A stretch of 64,000 nucleotides of DNA from Paroedura picta (lineage: Eukaryota; Chordata; Lepidosauria; Squamata; Gekkonidae). Positions 1 to 12,700 of the stretch are shown piece after piece (within the stretch, counting starts at the first letter, position 1; each line of letters begins with the position of its first letter). The stretch lies in assembly GCF_049243985.1 (NCBI RefSeq), contig NC_135370.1, positions 43,451,255-43,515,254 of the forward strand. The letters run 5' to 3'. The position numbers and the translations under genes are program-made. The notes below the pieces were generated by a model. That model made no database searches. It was given only the letters and a program-made list of their open reading frames with translations, and was not told the DNA's origin.

Positions 1-16
1 GGTATATAAATCTAAA

Positions 17-37
17 TGAATGAATGAATGAATGAAG
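17..37. repeat. (ATGA)n microsatellite
   Basis: About five copies of a 4-base unit. The rest of 1-668 is LY75 intron in which no exon or known repeat was recognised. Confidence 0.8.
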
Positions 38-668
38 AAACCGGGTTTGTTACCCATAGCCAGTGTCAATGCCTACATTGTTAAAGCGATATCATAGTTA
101 GAAACTGAAGTGAAATTCTCTCTGCCCTAACAATAATTGATGAATCTCCTCCTATTCAAAAAGTCCAGGCAATGTTCGTCCTTTAAAAGAAACAAAACAG
201 TTGTTGCTCTGGACTAAGCACACCTTCAATTTAGCGCTTCAGTCTGCCCTGCCAAGGAAGAAACCTGCCATCCTAAGCCCCTCTCCCCACACCATTGAAG
301 TTGAACATTGAAATTAATGAGATGATTGTCAGTTACCTCTAATTGATCTATAAAGATTGGGGTCACCCCCCCCCACCCCTTTCTCCTACTTTCCTGCATT
401 CCAGAGACTTCTATCCCTGCTAGAACCTGTAAAGGGTAGAAGGTAATAGAAGTGTCAAAACTGCACACATTTTCTGGGTTTTGACATAGCATGTATTTTT
501 TATGACTAAGCGTCTTTCAGATGGTAGTCGGCAGCAGTGGGAACACAGGGGATTTAGGAATGTAACTTAGTAACCGGGTCAAAAGATAGTCTTCATCCAC
601 CATCCAGGTTCCAGAAGAGGAGAAGGAAGGTAGGAAATGTCCAATATGAAAAAAGAGGGACAAAGAAA

Positions 669-976
669 TCATAGAATAATAGAGTTGGAAGGGACCTCAT
701 GGGTCATCTAGTCCAACCCCCTGTACTATGCAGGATACTCACAAACCTATCGCTCATCCACTGTAACCTGCCACCCCCTTGAGCCTTCACAGAATCAGCC
801 TCTCCGTCAGATGGCTATCCAGCCTCTGTTTAAAAATTTCCAAAGATGGAGAACCCACCACCTCCCAAGGAAGCTCTAAGTGTCAGGAATTTCTTCTGGA
901 TGTTTAGATGGAATTTCTTTTGAATTAATTTCATCCCATTTGTTCTGGTCTGTCCCTCTGGGGCAAGAGAGAACAA
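669..976 (-). mobile_element. CR1 LINE, 3' end
   Basis: Read on the minus strand it ends in ATTCTATGATT-like octamers, the mark of CR1 3' ends. The body matches other copies at 28006 and 49786. It is 5'-truncated. The stretch 977-1644 holds no recognised feature. Confidence 0.85.
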
Positions 977-1644
977 ATGGCACTGAGTGGCCTTGTTCAG
1001 ATACATTCAAGGGTCATCTAGCAGTAGAGTGGGACTTTCCTGCTTCCCTTCTCACATTCTACAGCTCATTGAGCCAGGACCCCAAGGAACGGGGGGAGGG
1101 GATTTACAGTGAGGGAAAGAAATTTAGTGGAAATTGCCAATTTAGCCCAGATCCAACCCTTTCTGTGCACCTAACTGTTCACTTCAAACAAGAATTAAAG
1201 AGGTTGGAGTGCTCTTAGCAATCCAAAAAGCATTACCATATTTTTATGGGCATCAGATGTAGCACGTCTGTCAGGAAATAGTAGTAGTGTGTCATCCATG
1301 GTGTCATAATGAAAGCTAGACAGAAAACCCTGCAGAAGTGCAAAGCGGTCCTCTAGTTCAGTCGGCAAACATTTTTTAGTTCAAAAATTGATTCACAAGG
1401 CACATTTGAAAGCTTCTTTTCAATTTAAATTTGCATTCCTATTTGCATTAACCAAACCAGCTGAATTTCCACCGGCTGGCAAAGATCACATACCGCCTAA
1501 GACGGCACTAGGAACCTCACTGACATCAGTGGTAAAAATCCGGTCAGTATATATCCATCAGTGTGCATCCTACACAAACCTATTCTGTTTGACAGATGCC
1601 TGAGCTGCTAAAAAGGGCCTTAGAGATATGTTGTTGTTTTTCAG

Positions 1645-1809
1645 CCAACGCAAAGGAAACAGAAGTAAATAGCTCTATTAAATGTCCACACAAGGTTAAA
1701 AATACGCCATGGATACCATTTCAAAACAGTTGTTACGCATTCATAATAACAAAGGATAGATGGAAGGAAATGAAATCGAACGAAATCCACCATTTGTGCA
1801 AGACAATGA
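1645..1809 (+). CDS. LY75: LY75 exon, start of CTLD8
   Basis: The acceptor is a T-rich tract ending in tttcag and the donor is gtaagt. The exon starts in phase with two bases of a split codon and leaves one base. It encodes PWIPFQNSCYAFIITKD, nearly the human CTLD8 start, with the first cysteines of the fold (IKCP, NSCY, HLCK). It is the first LY75 exon in the window. Confidence 0.95.
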
Positions 1810-4800
1810 GTAAGTAATTTCTATTTACATTCTTCCCTCTGTATTTCTGTAGGTCGTATGATATTTCAAATTGCTTTTAGACTTGAGGATAGATGCAGAT
1901 CTGCTTATAGACAAATGTTCTCAAATACAGGCTCTGTACAGAATATTGGAGGTAGCAAGCAGCCAGTTCTACTAGCCAAGCCTTCTCCTCTTCTCTCCTT
2001 GAGACATAGTCATGGGTGTTACTGCACCTGTTTCATTGAGCACCTTGGTCACACAGCCCCTGTTTTTCCACACAGTTGTGTACCACATACCTTGACTGAA
2101 AGCCCTGCAGTTTTTTTTTTCTAATATATGACTAAGCCATTTATTGTAAGAGAGCTGTAGCACTTCGATTGTTTTTTAGTTTAGTTTTCTCAGGCTTTGT
2201 TTGCACTCCTTGTACAGGCTCAGTTCAGACAGTACACAAAGCCATGATTTCATTAAACTAACTATAGTATATGTGATTAATCTAAAGTTGATTTATTAAC
2301 TTTGCATAATTTTAACTGCAGTTTCATAGGATGTATGAATGCAGACATATGGACTCAAGTTCTAGTTTGTTCCCCAGTGAAACACTCGTGACCTACAGGG
2401 AGAAAGCAGTATCCAGTGTTGGGGAGGCAGCCAAAAAGCATCTGATCACTGCTGACAGTCTGCCCCTCTTGTATGGACAACAAACTTCTTTCCCATTTGA
2501 GCATCATGGCTTCTTACTACCTTCTAGCCTTTATATTGCTAGTCACGCATGCAGCTTTCTCTTGGTTGCTGCTCTTGCAATCCTGCTTTTGGATCAGTTC
2601 AGGACTCATAGCAATCCATAATCTATTTTAACTACGCTTAGACCGTTTCCACACTGGGAACTTCGCTACCCTGGCTCCCGTGTGGGAGCACAAACCCAGG
2701 GTGGACTAGGTGCCCCAGGCCATATGCTTCCCCATGCAGGAGCAGGAAGAGGCAGGGCAACCTGCCCGGGCTCAAACTCTAGCCTGCAGCCCAGCACAAA
2801 ACCTCCAATGTGGAAACGGTAGTTAGTGAGCCGGCATGCCTCAACAACTATTGGGTTTCATTGCCTTCTAGCTTCTACTGGTAGGTATATAGAGCCCCTC
2901 ACCCCTCTGTCTCCCAGTGGCAATGCTCTCGTAGGATTAAATTAGATGAGACCTCATCCCCTGCAGTTTTGGGGCCCCATGGCAATTTTAAATGAAAAAA
3001 GAAATCTGAAATGGTGACACATCTCCTTGGTGGACTCACAGCCACAATATCTCCTAGTTTGGTTCTTAGTTATCTCTCTGCACTTCCCTGGTAGTTTTGT
3101 TTTGGTTGATAGATGGGCAATCCTACAGCCACAGAAGTAAGAAAGCGAATGGCATTCTGATATTTTTTGTTTCTTTTCTCAAATTCATAATCACTTAACA
3201 AAGCAAGCAAAGGATCAAGACAGTTAACTTTATAAAGTGTCAATAAGTTCACTGTAAATTATTCAATTATGACTTCTTTAAAATTCCTCCCCTTAGATGT
3301 CAATGCCTCTGTCTTGAGTATCAAGAATGAAAAAGAGAATATTTTTGTTGCTGAGCAGCTTCAGACATTCAGTGGCCTTGCTCACTGGGTATGGTTGGGT
3401 CTATTTTATGATGAGAATGGTAAGTTTTAAGTTATTTGTATATCTGTTGTTATGTCCATGTCTGACTTAAACATATAGAGACTAAATTGCAATAAAAGTA
3501 TTTCTAGCTAGCTTCCGTTTGCAGAGAGAAATGATTGTATTTGGTTTAGCGAAAATAAATATGCATATAATAAATGGCTTTTTACAACAGTTAGCAGAAA
3601 TAGAGGCTATGCTGAAGTGCTCTGGAAAATTTCCTTTTCTTCAAGGCTGTCTAAATTGTAGCAGAAATAGTTCTTACAAGAATGAAAAGAAGATGTTGGT
3701 TTTTATAGCCTGCTTTTCACTGCCTAAAGGAGTCTCGAAGCGGCTTACAATCACCTTCCCTTCCTCTCCCCATAACAGACACCCTGTGTGGGAAGTGGGG
3801 CTGAAAGAGATCTGAGAGGACTGCTCTGTGAGAACTGTACTATAAGGCTGTGATGATTAACCCAAGGTCACCCAGCTGGCTGCATGTGGAGGAGTGGGGA
3901 ATTAAACCTGGCTCGCCATATTAGATGCCGCTGCTCTTAACCATTATACCACACTGACTTTTTGACATCCTAAAGGAGTTTTCACAGAATACAGTTTTTT
4001 CACCAAAAAGTTTAAATTTAAAACTGTTCAACCTTCCAAATTTTGTTTTGCTGCAGAATGATTTAGTTGCTATTTCTTAAGCTAAGTATGTAATACAAAG
4101 GCGCTATGTGCAATTCTAGCAGAACTTCTATAATAGTAACAGGCGCTGAGAATTTCACTTTGATATAGCTAGAATGCTTCCTGCTGTGAAATTTGCTGTA
4201 GTTTACCCATTACACAGAAACACAGTCTTAAGGGCACATCGGTTAAACCAGTGGTCCCCAACCTGCGGGCCGCGGCCCGGCAGCGGGCCGCAAAGGCCAT
4301 GGCACCGGGCCGCGGCTCCCTCCCCCCGCCCCCCCCGCAGTAAAAAACTTCCCAGGCCGCAAACTTGCGGCCCGGGAAGCTACTTACTGCGGGAGGGCGG
4401 GGAGAGGCAATCAGGGCCGGGCCGCGCCCGCGCGGCCCGCGGGTGCGGCCCGATCCACGGGTGCGGCCCGCGGGCGCGGCCGGGTGCGGCTCGCGGGCGC
4501 GGCCGGGTGCGGCTCGCGGGCGCGGCCCGCGGGCGCGGCCGGGCGTGGCTCGCGGGCGCGGCCCGATCCGCGGATGCGGCCCGCGGGCGCGACCGGGCGC
4601 GGCCCGCGGGTGCGGCCGGGCGCGGCTCGCGGGCGCGGCTCGCGGGCGCGGCCTAAAGCGTGGGCGTGGCCCGCGCGGCCGCGGGCCCTGCGGCCGCGGC
4701 CCGATGCCCTGCCGGTCCCCAGCCTAAAAAAGGTTGGGGACCACTGGGTTAAACAATGTTCTGTTTACTCAGGGTTTTCATGAAATGAACTGAATGAATC

Positions 4801-7800
4801 ATGCTATTCTATATCGTATTGAGTTTCACCTGGTTGCTGTGTTTTGAGGGTTTTATTTCATTTGTTTGTGTTTTGTTTTACAATTACATTATTTTAAATG
4901 AGGAACTGGACTCCATTTGGGGGTCCATGGTCGAAAAGCTAGTTTGAATAAATAAATGTAATGGTGAACCTTGGGTCGCTGCTTTATGAATGAGTCTGGG
5001 ATATCCTCCCGCTTACATGAAATGCTCTGCCTGATGACATCAGGGCCCTGCGGGATTTAAAAGAGCTGTTTAGTCAGACCTATGGTTGAGTTAATATTTA
5101 GATGATCCTGGCCTCTCTGTCTGAAAATCCACCCGCAGACAATATCTTAAGGATTCCATATGCCTCCCCCGGCAGATATGTATAAGAAGAGGTTTTCTAC
5201 TTGGACTAGCTGAATTTTAAATCTGTATTTTCCATAGATACACTTCTAAAGTGGTATGATGAATCTTTCCTGTCTTTCAATAAATGGAGAGAAGGGAGAC
5301 CTTATATAAAGAGTAATAATTTTGTTGCCGGCGTTAACTTGGATGGCTTATGGGATATTTACAATTACACTGACAAGTGGATTCCCATGCGATTTCATCA
5401 CTACAGTGTTCTTGTCTGTAAAATGGAAATGGGTAAGTGGTGTATGAATTTTGGATTGCATTTCAGAATGCCTACTGACATGCCATGAGGCCAGCTGTAA
5501 CCATTCCCTCAAGTGGTGGATTTTTGAGGGCAGTAACCCACCCGCCCATCCATGCTAGCCTCCCAGCCACCCATCTCTTCTGTTTCCTTCATCTCCCAGG
5601 GGCTATAGAAGCTAGTCCTCTTTGGTCCCTCTTTCCTGGCCCTCAAAAACAGAGTGACAAGCCACACACGTTCTATCGGGTTTTTCTCTTATAAGAGCTT
5701 GGCCCTTATTTTGACTAACAGCACAACAAAAATAGGAGCCAATTGTAAGAAGGAGGGGATTTTTTGGAGGTTTGGGAGAGACCAGAGATGTGGAGAATTA
5801 GCTGTCCCATTTCCAAGGGATGCTCTACCTGATGAGATCAGGGCCCTCCTTCTTACAGGGATTTTAATCAGTTCCACAAGGCCTGTAAAATAGAGCAGTT
5901 CCACCAGGCCTACAATTAAAGCCTAGAAATGACAAATGATTTCTCTAAGAACTTATATGGCCCCCATCTATCTAGCTCCCATAAAGAGGAGGTAGTCTGG
6001 AGGTTGAATAAGTGGGATTGATTTGAAGTTTTAGAGTTTTAAAACCTATTTTATAATTGTTCAATATTTTTCTATAAGCTGCCCTGAGCCTCAAGGGAAT
6101 GGTGTATAAATGTAAAACTAATAAATAAGGTCCAAGGTAGAAGTAAAACTGGCCTCAGGCAGCAAAACATATTGAGCGAGCACAGGGGCGACGTAACATT
6201 TGTCATACTTTTCATATTGAAATAGGGCCCAAAGAGAACAAATCTCCGCAACCTAAGAAGCAACTATATAAAAACAATATATACTGGATTCTTCAAAAGA
6301 AGCTCAGTTGGTACGACGCATGGAAAGAGTGCAAGCAAAATGGAAGCGATTTAGCTAGCATACACAGTGAATCGCAACAGTTGTTTCTAGAAGACGTGGT
6401 AAAGCACGATGGATTTCCCCTGTGGCTTGGTTTATCCAGTCATGATGTAAGTTTGGCCTGTGCTAATAGAAGGGGGGTGGGAAATTTGCTATAAGTGAGG
6501 GCTAACCTACATGTTACATTTTGGGGCAAACTGGGCTGAGCTTCCTGGGACTTGACAAAGCAGTTGCAGAGAAAAGCATTTTTACAGTCCACAGATAATT
6601 AAGAATTCTCAGTTAAAACCAAAAATGGAATAACAAACCTCAAATCCTACCCCTGTCCTCCCCATTAAAAGATCCTTGCCATTTAAACCCCCTCAAAAAC
6701 CCTGTCAGACGCTTAGTGTGCTAAACGTAAGCTAGTAAGTCCAGGTGCCCAGAGCAAATGCTTGTTAGTATCTCCTGATATGTCTCAGCTCTTAAGTTGC
6801 CAGCTGTTAAAATTAGCCATCTCCAGAAGGCCATCTTAATTTAATTAGTTCGATACATATAAAGATAAAAGATACCTAAATAGGACCTAAATAACGGAAA
6901 TGAAACACAGGGTTTGGGAGCGAGATGAGCAAATGCTACTAGCCTGATGCCATCTTGCCAGCTTACCTACCCCCGGCCCTGACAAATAGGCAGGTTTGGC
7001 AGTGCCTCCTGAATATCTCCAGGGAGGGGGCCTCCCTCACCTCTTCAGGGAGCCCATTCTACAGAGATGGAACCACAGTGGAAAACCAGAAGCCAAGTTC
7101 TGCTTATAATTGTGGTGTCAGGTATCCTGCCTTCCGTCCTGGTGTTTTCCAGAGCCTAAATGACCCCAACAGGGATTTATTTGCATAATAACTTTTGAAG
7201 CTATAAATGGAATATTCTGAGCACATGCAGCTTCAAAATTAGGTGAATGATTTCCAGCTTGTGGCCTTTTTGCCATGGAAAAACACCATTCTCCTCCACT
7301 TGCACTCCAGTTCTGAACAGAATTGAGCCCCTGAAGACTTTTAACATTGACTGTTTCCAACAGCTGCTCTATAGCTGCAGAGAAAGCGTGTATGATCCAG
7401 GGAAGGGAACCTCAACCCAGTTTGCCAATGTAACTTGTAGATTAGTCCTGAAGTAGAAATCAACTCAGTTTTGGTTAGGATTCTCCCACACACACACACT
7501 TTTTTTTTTTTTACCCTTCTATTTCATTCTCACATCACTTAGTGTGGTCGTCAAGGGATTGCGCTTGGTGTTGATGCATGTTTACTTGGAAGTCTCTCCA
7601 TGATAAGTGGAATTTAAGAACAGAGTCCAGGACTGCAGCCTGGATCAATATCCCCTCACTATCACACCTGCAACTTCAGCCTGTCTAAAATGGGAAGGAG
7701 GATGGAACATGCAAATGAGAAGAGCTAAAGTCTGCCCTTTCACACAGCTTGCTCTGCTACATTTTGGTGCTTAAGCCCTGGAGGCAGGAAAAGGATTGAG

Positions 7801-9738
7801 ACCTCTGAACATCTCTTGCCTTCAAAACCCTACAGGTCCCCATAAATCAGCTGTGACTTGACACCAATAACAAAAAAGCACCCTTTACCCAGCCTGGCTC
7901 TGCTACTGGATCACAGCCAGGCTGGGAAGAAAATGTAGGAAGGATTGGCAACATATTAGCTCCCCTCAAGCATGTTCTTTATTTAAGCATAACCTGCCAC
8001 TTCTGTTTTGCGTCCCAATTGAGGATATCTGCCTTTTTCCCTACCAGTGCTCAGGGGGAGGTGGCCTATGTAGAAAATGTTCCAGTAATACCTTTATAGA
8101 ATGACATAATGAGAGATTTTGGATTCATCATCCTCGCTGTATTTAGTCTTCCTGACCCTAATCAATCAGTCATTTTGGATTATTAAATCCAAAACTATAT
8201 AATAAACTATATTCAATAGTGAAGAGCCTCTTGTGGCACAGGGTGGTAAGGCAGCCAACATGCTGTCTGAAGCTCTGCCCATGAGGCTGGGAGTTTGATC
8301 CCAGCAGCCGGCTCAAGGTTGACTCAGCCTTCCATCCTTCCGAGGTCGGTAAAATGAGTACCCAGCTTGCTGGGGGGTAAACAGTAATGACTGGGGAAGG
8401 GAATGGCAAACCACCCTGTATTGAGTCTGCCAAGAAAACGTTAGAGGGCGTCACCCCAAGGGTCAGACATGATTCGGTGCTTGAACAGGGGATACCTTTA
8501 CCTTTACCTTTTTATTAAATAGTGAAGTCTGTTTAGATTGGGTCTTAATGCATTATCCCTACACTGCTGTCTACTTTGTGCCCATCTGTTAAAGTGACTA
8601 TGACTGTAACAAGCCCTATATATTGACAAACTTCAGTGTTGGCAATCCCAATTCAACAATACTAGCCATGCTGCCCATTTATCCTAGTGCTTCTTAAAAG
8701 AAAGAGTAATACCAACCCTCATTCAGACTGAATTTTACTACCTCTTTTCCAGATGAATGAGTCTGATTTTGAATGGTCTGATGGAAGCTCATTTGATTAC
8801 AAACCCTGGGAATATGAGTCCTCACAGACTCCTGGAAACTGTGTTTTTTTGAACATTAATGGGTTTTGGAGTCATAAGAAGTGCACAGATATTCTTGATG
8901 GAGCTATTTGCTACTTCCCATTAGAAAGTAAGTTTGCATTCAATACTGGTTTTGTATCATGAACCACAATGTCACTTGAAACATTCTTTTCCTCTTTGTG
9001 TGTCAGAAGGGTTGCTTGGTTACTTGTAGACGGATTGGCACTTCCATGCATGCTGAACAATGCAGTTTCAATCCATTTCAGCAGCTATTTGCAAGGAGAT
9101 TTTCCAGTTTCCAGCTGCAAAGTGCATTGAAAGTGTGTCATTTTGTGTGTGTGACCCACCAGTGATTTTCAGAATCAGGAAGACGGATTTCCAGGGATAT
9201 GGGTTCTGTGTGGAAGCTCCATTGAGAGGAGAGGCAGGAAGGACGATTCCATCTTGTCTCCCTCCTCATTGGTGCTGGAAAGTACTGTCAGGTCAAGGCC
9301 AAGGCATGGCAACTTTGTAGGGTTTTCAAGGCAAGAGATGTTTATACTTCTTGCCTCTGCATAGCAACCCTGCACTTCCTTGCTAGTCTCTCATCCAAGT
9401 ACTAATCAGAGCTGAACTTACTTCGCTTCCGAGATCTGACAAGATTGAGCTAGCCTGGACCATCCAGGGCAAGTCCTCCCTTCTCATTGCAACCCACCAA
9501 TTCATGCAGCTTCTTTTCCACTCAGGTCCAACAACCTTGAAAATTACCTTTTCTGGAGTCAGAAATGGCTGCTGGGAAGGAGGGGGGAGGGGAAAAGATC
9601 TCTGATAGATTTTTAGATTCAACCCAGGATTTATACATTTCTTGTAGGCAGTTGCACTAGAATGCAGCTTTCTATTATTGTGTGGCCTGCTACTTGCCAG
9701 GGTTTTTTTTTAGTACAAGGATGATGATGATGATGATG

Positions 9739-9789
<51 letters not shown>

Positions 9790-12700
9790 TTGATTTATTT
9801 CCCACCACTCCCAAATGGCTCGTGGCAGGTTACAGTGTCTTAAAACCCCATTAAAACTCGGCATTAACAGACTTTAAAATGTCACAGCATGGCGGCACAA
9901 TAATAAGATCCCCTTCCTACCCCCTTCCTAAAAAAAGAGGGGGTGGAGGAGAAGGAGGTCAACGATGTTCAAGAAGAAGCCCGGGGGAGAGCAGTCGATG
10001 TACCACAGCAGCCCCAGACTCAACCATAGACCTGGTAGAAGAGCTCCGTCTTGCAGGCCCTGCGGAACGTTGAAAGGGCCTGCAGGGCCCGCTGCTCTCC
10101 CGGGAGCTCATTCCACCTGGTGGGGGCCAGGACCGAAAAGGCCCTGGCCCTGGTCGAGGCTAGGCGTGCTTCCCTAGGGCCGGGAACGACCAGAAGATTC
10201 TCACTCGCAGAGCACAGAGCCCTGCAGGGGGCTTAGGGCGCTAGGCGGTCCCTCAGGTATGTGGGTCCCAGCCTGCGTAAAGCTTTAAAGGTTAGAACCA
10301 GAACCTTGAACCGGATCCGGACAGCAATTGGTAACCAGTGCAGCTGCCTCAGCACAGGCTGGATGTGGGCCCTCCAAGGTGTGCCGGTGAGGACCCTAGC
10401 AGCTGCATTTTGTACTAGCTGGAGTTTCCGGATCAGAGACAAGGGTAGGCCCGCGTAGAGCGAGTTACAGAAATCTAATCTGGAGGTGACCGTTGCATGG
10501 ATCACAGTGGCAGGTGTTCGGGGGACAGGTAGGGCGCTAGTAGCAGAGCTTGGCGAAGATGGAAAAATGCCTGGCCGGCTACTTTCCTGACCTGCGCCTC
10601 CATAGTCAAGGAGGCATCAATGGTCACACCTAAGTTTCTGGCCTGGGACGCGATGGTAATATGCGCCCTTGCCAGGGTGGGTAAATGCGCTTCCTGTTCC
10701 CGCCCCCTACTTCCCAGCCACAGGACCTCCGTCTTGGAGGGGTTGAGTTTCAGGATCATACATCATGAGTTCAGCCATCAGTACCAATAAGTTGAACAGA
10801 GTGCCTTGTGCTCACTCACTTAGATGGCTGTGCACTTCATTGTTTTCACTAGTTTATCTCAAGAGCCAAGCTCAGTTTAAAGGCCAATAGGGACATATTG
10901 CTATGTCCTGTTGAGTTAGGGACTGTTGTTAATCCAGTACATATTTTCCCCATACAGCAGGAGTGGAAGATATTCTTATATCCTTATGTTATGTTCTTAT
11001 GAATATTTGAGTGCTCTACACAGCCACGTCTTTCCCTTTGTGTGGTGGGGAGTTAGATGGGGATGGAGATAAGCACTAGCATTGATGGCTGCAGAAATTC
11101 CTACACAACTCTGTGTATGTAAGTGCTTCCAACTGAGATAAAGAACGCATCAGGATTTCCTATGACGTGGTCATATGATGTCTCAGAGGACTGAACTGTA
11201 GTTCATCACAGGGTTTTTTTTTTAATATGTTTTAAACCTTGAACAATAAGCTTTAATCAGTTAACAGGTCTCATGTATGGCAGTGGTGAAAATAATAGTG
11301 TTTGTATTTCATGCAGAAAGCCCATCAAAGCAAATTGAAGATTTCACAACTTGTCCAAAAACTACTAGTGGATCATCACAGTGGATACAATATAATGATT
11401 ACTGTTATGCATTCAATGTAGAATTTTACAATTTTTCAATATACACTGCTGAAGAGGCTGAAAAAGTCTGCCAGAAGCTTGGTATGTTTCATTTCTGTTA
11501 CTGTATTTGTTAAGGAACATCCAGGGCCTTTTTGCACGCCTTCAAAATAGCACAATGGTTGCTAATTGAAAACGCTACTGATTTGCAATAACGCACGACG
11601 TCGTTGACAATCTGCAACACTCCTGAAACCGATCCGCAAAAAGCGCTTCATTGTAGCGCTTTCAGGGGAATCCCAAAAAGTGGATTCACCCTCCGGAAAG
11701 CGATACACTCTTGCAACCAATCTGCAACACTAGCGATAAAGACCTGTGCGTTAACATTGTTGCGGTTTCTTCAAAGTCCCTCCTCCTGAGCCTGTCCTCC
11801 AAACTTCCGGCGAACTGTTCGCCATTTTTTTTTTCTCGGACCGAGCGGGGATAAACGCACCAGCGAGCCTCTTTCTGTTTAGAGGCTTCCCCGGCTTCAG
11901 TCCCTCCCCTTTAGTCACTAAGCACAAACCACAGAAAAGCACGTTTGCAGAAGTATTTTCCCTTTATTTTTTAAACATTCATTCAGCCGAAAATCGGGCC
12001 GTGAGGGGGGGGGGGGTTTACACTCGGAGGAAGCGTGGCAACGATCAAACGATCAAACGACAGCTCAAACACACCAGGCAGCTGTATGGGTCTCTCCGTT
12101 GCAACGAATCTACACAGATTCGTTGCTATGGGTCTGTTTTTTTTTTTTTAAACCTTTCTTAAAGGGAAAGGGGCTGTTTGGGAGCATGCTAACGGCTGCC
12201 CATTGGCTGCTTGACGGCCAGGGGTGGGACGAGCTTGGCAATAGCGCTTCCTTTCTAGCGATTTCTGCCGAGACCGGAAGCCTGTGGGAAACGCTACAAA
12301 CCGCAACTGGATTCCACTACAAAGGCAGGTATGCATAACGACGAATTCCACTACTTTAAATGGCGATTTTTCATTCAGTGACCAATTTGCAACAAAGATC
12401 CCGGTGCGTAAAGCCCCCCAGAGTTTTCTTTAGAATGATCACTGGTACTCACTGTGAAAGCTTATTCTCTTTGGGCTGTCGGACTCCATCCCTGATGGGT
12501 GGTTCTCGCTTCTGTTGCTAGGATGGCAGGACCAAAAAAACCTCTTCCTGTCTCCTTGCTAGAACCACCTATTTTCCTCAGTTTTGAAACTTCCGTAGCT
12601 CAGGAGTAAACCTCTACAGCAACCTAACAAATCACTTTTTTTTTTAAAGGAAGAAAGAGCATCAAAAAACAGAAAAAGGAACCCACACTAAAGACTATAA

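Noticed and set aside
4174-4727. Arginine, glycine and proline-rich open frames
   Set aside because: They are translations of the GC minisatellite inside the hAT element in several frames.
9631-9864. Frame with long asparagine and histidine runs
   Set aside because: It is the TTA/GAT microsatellite read in frame.
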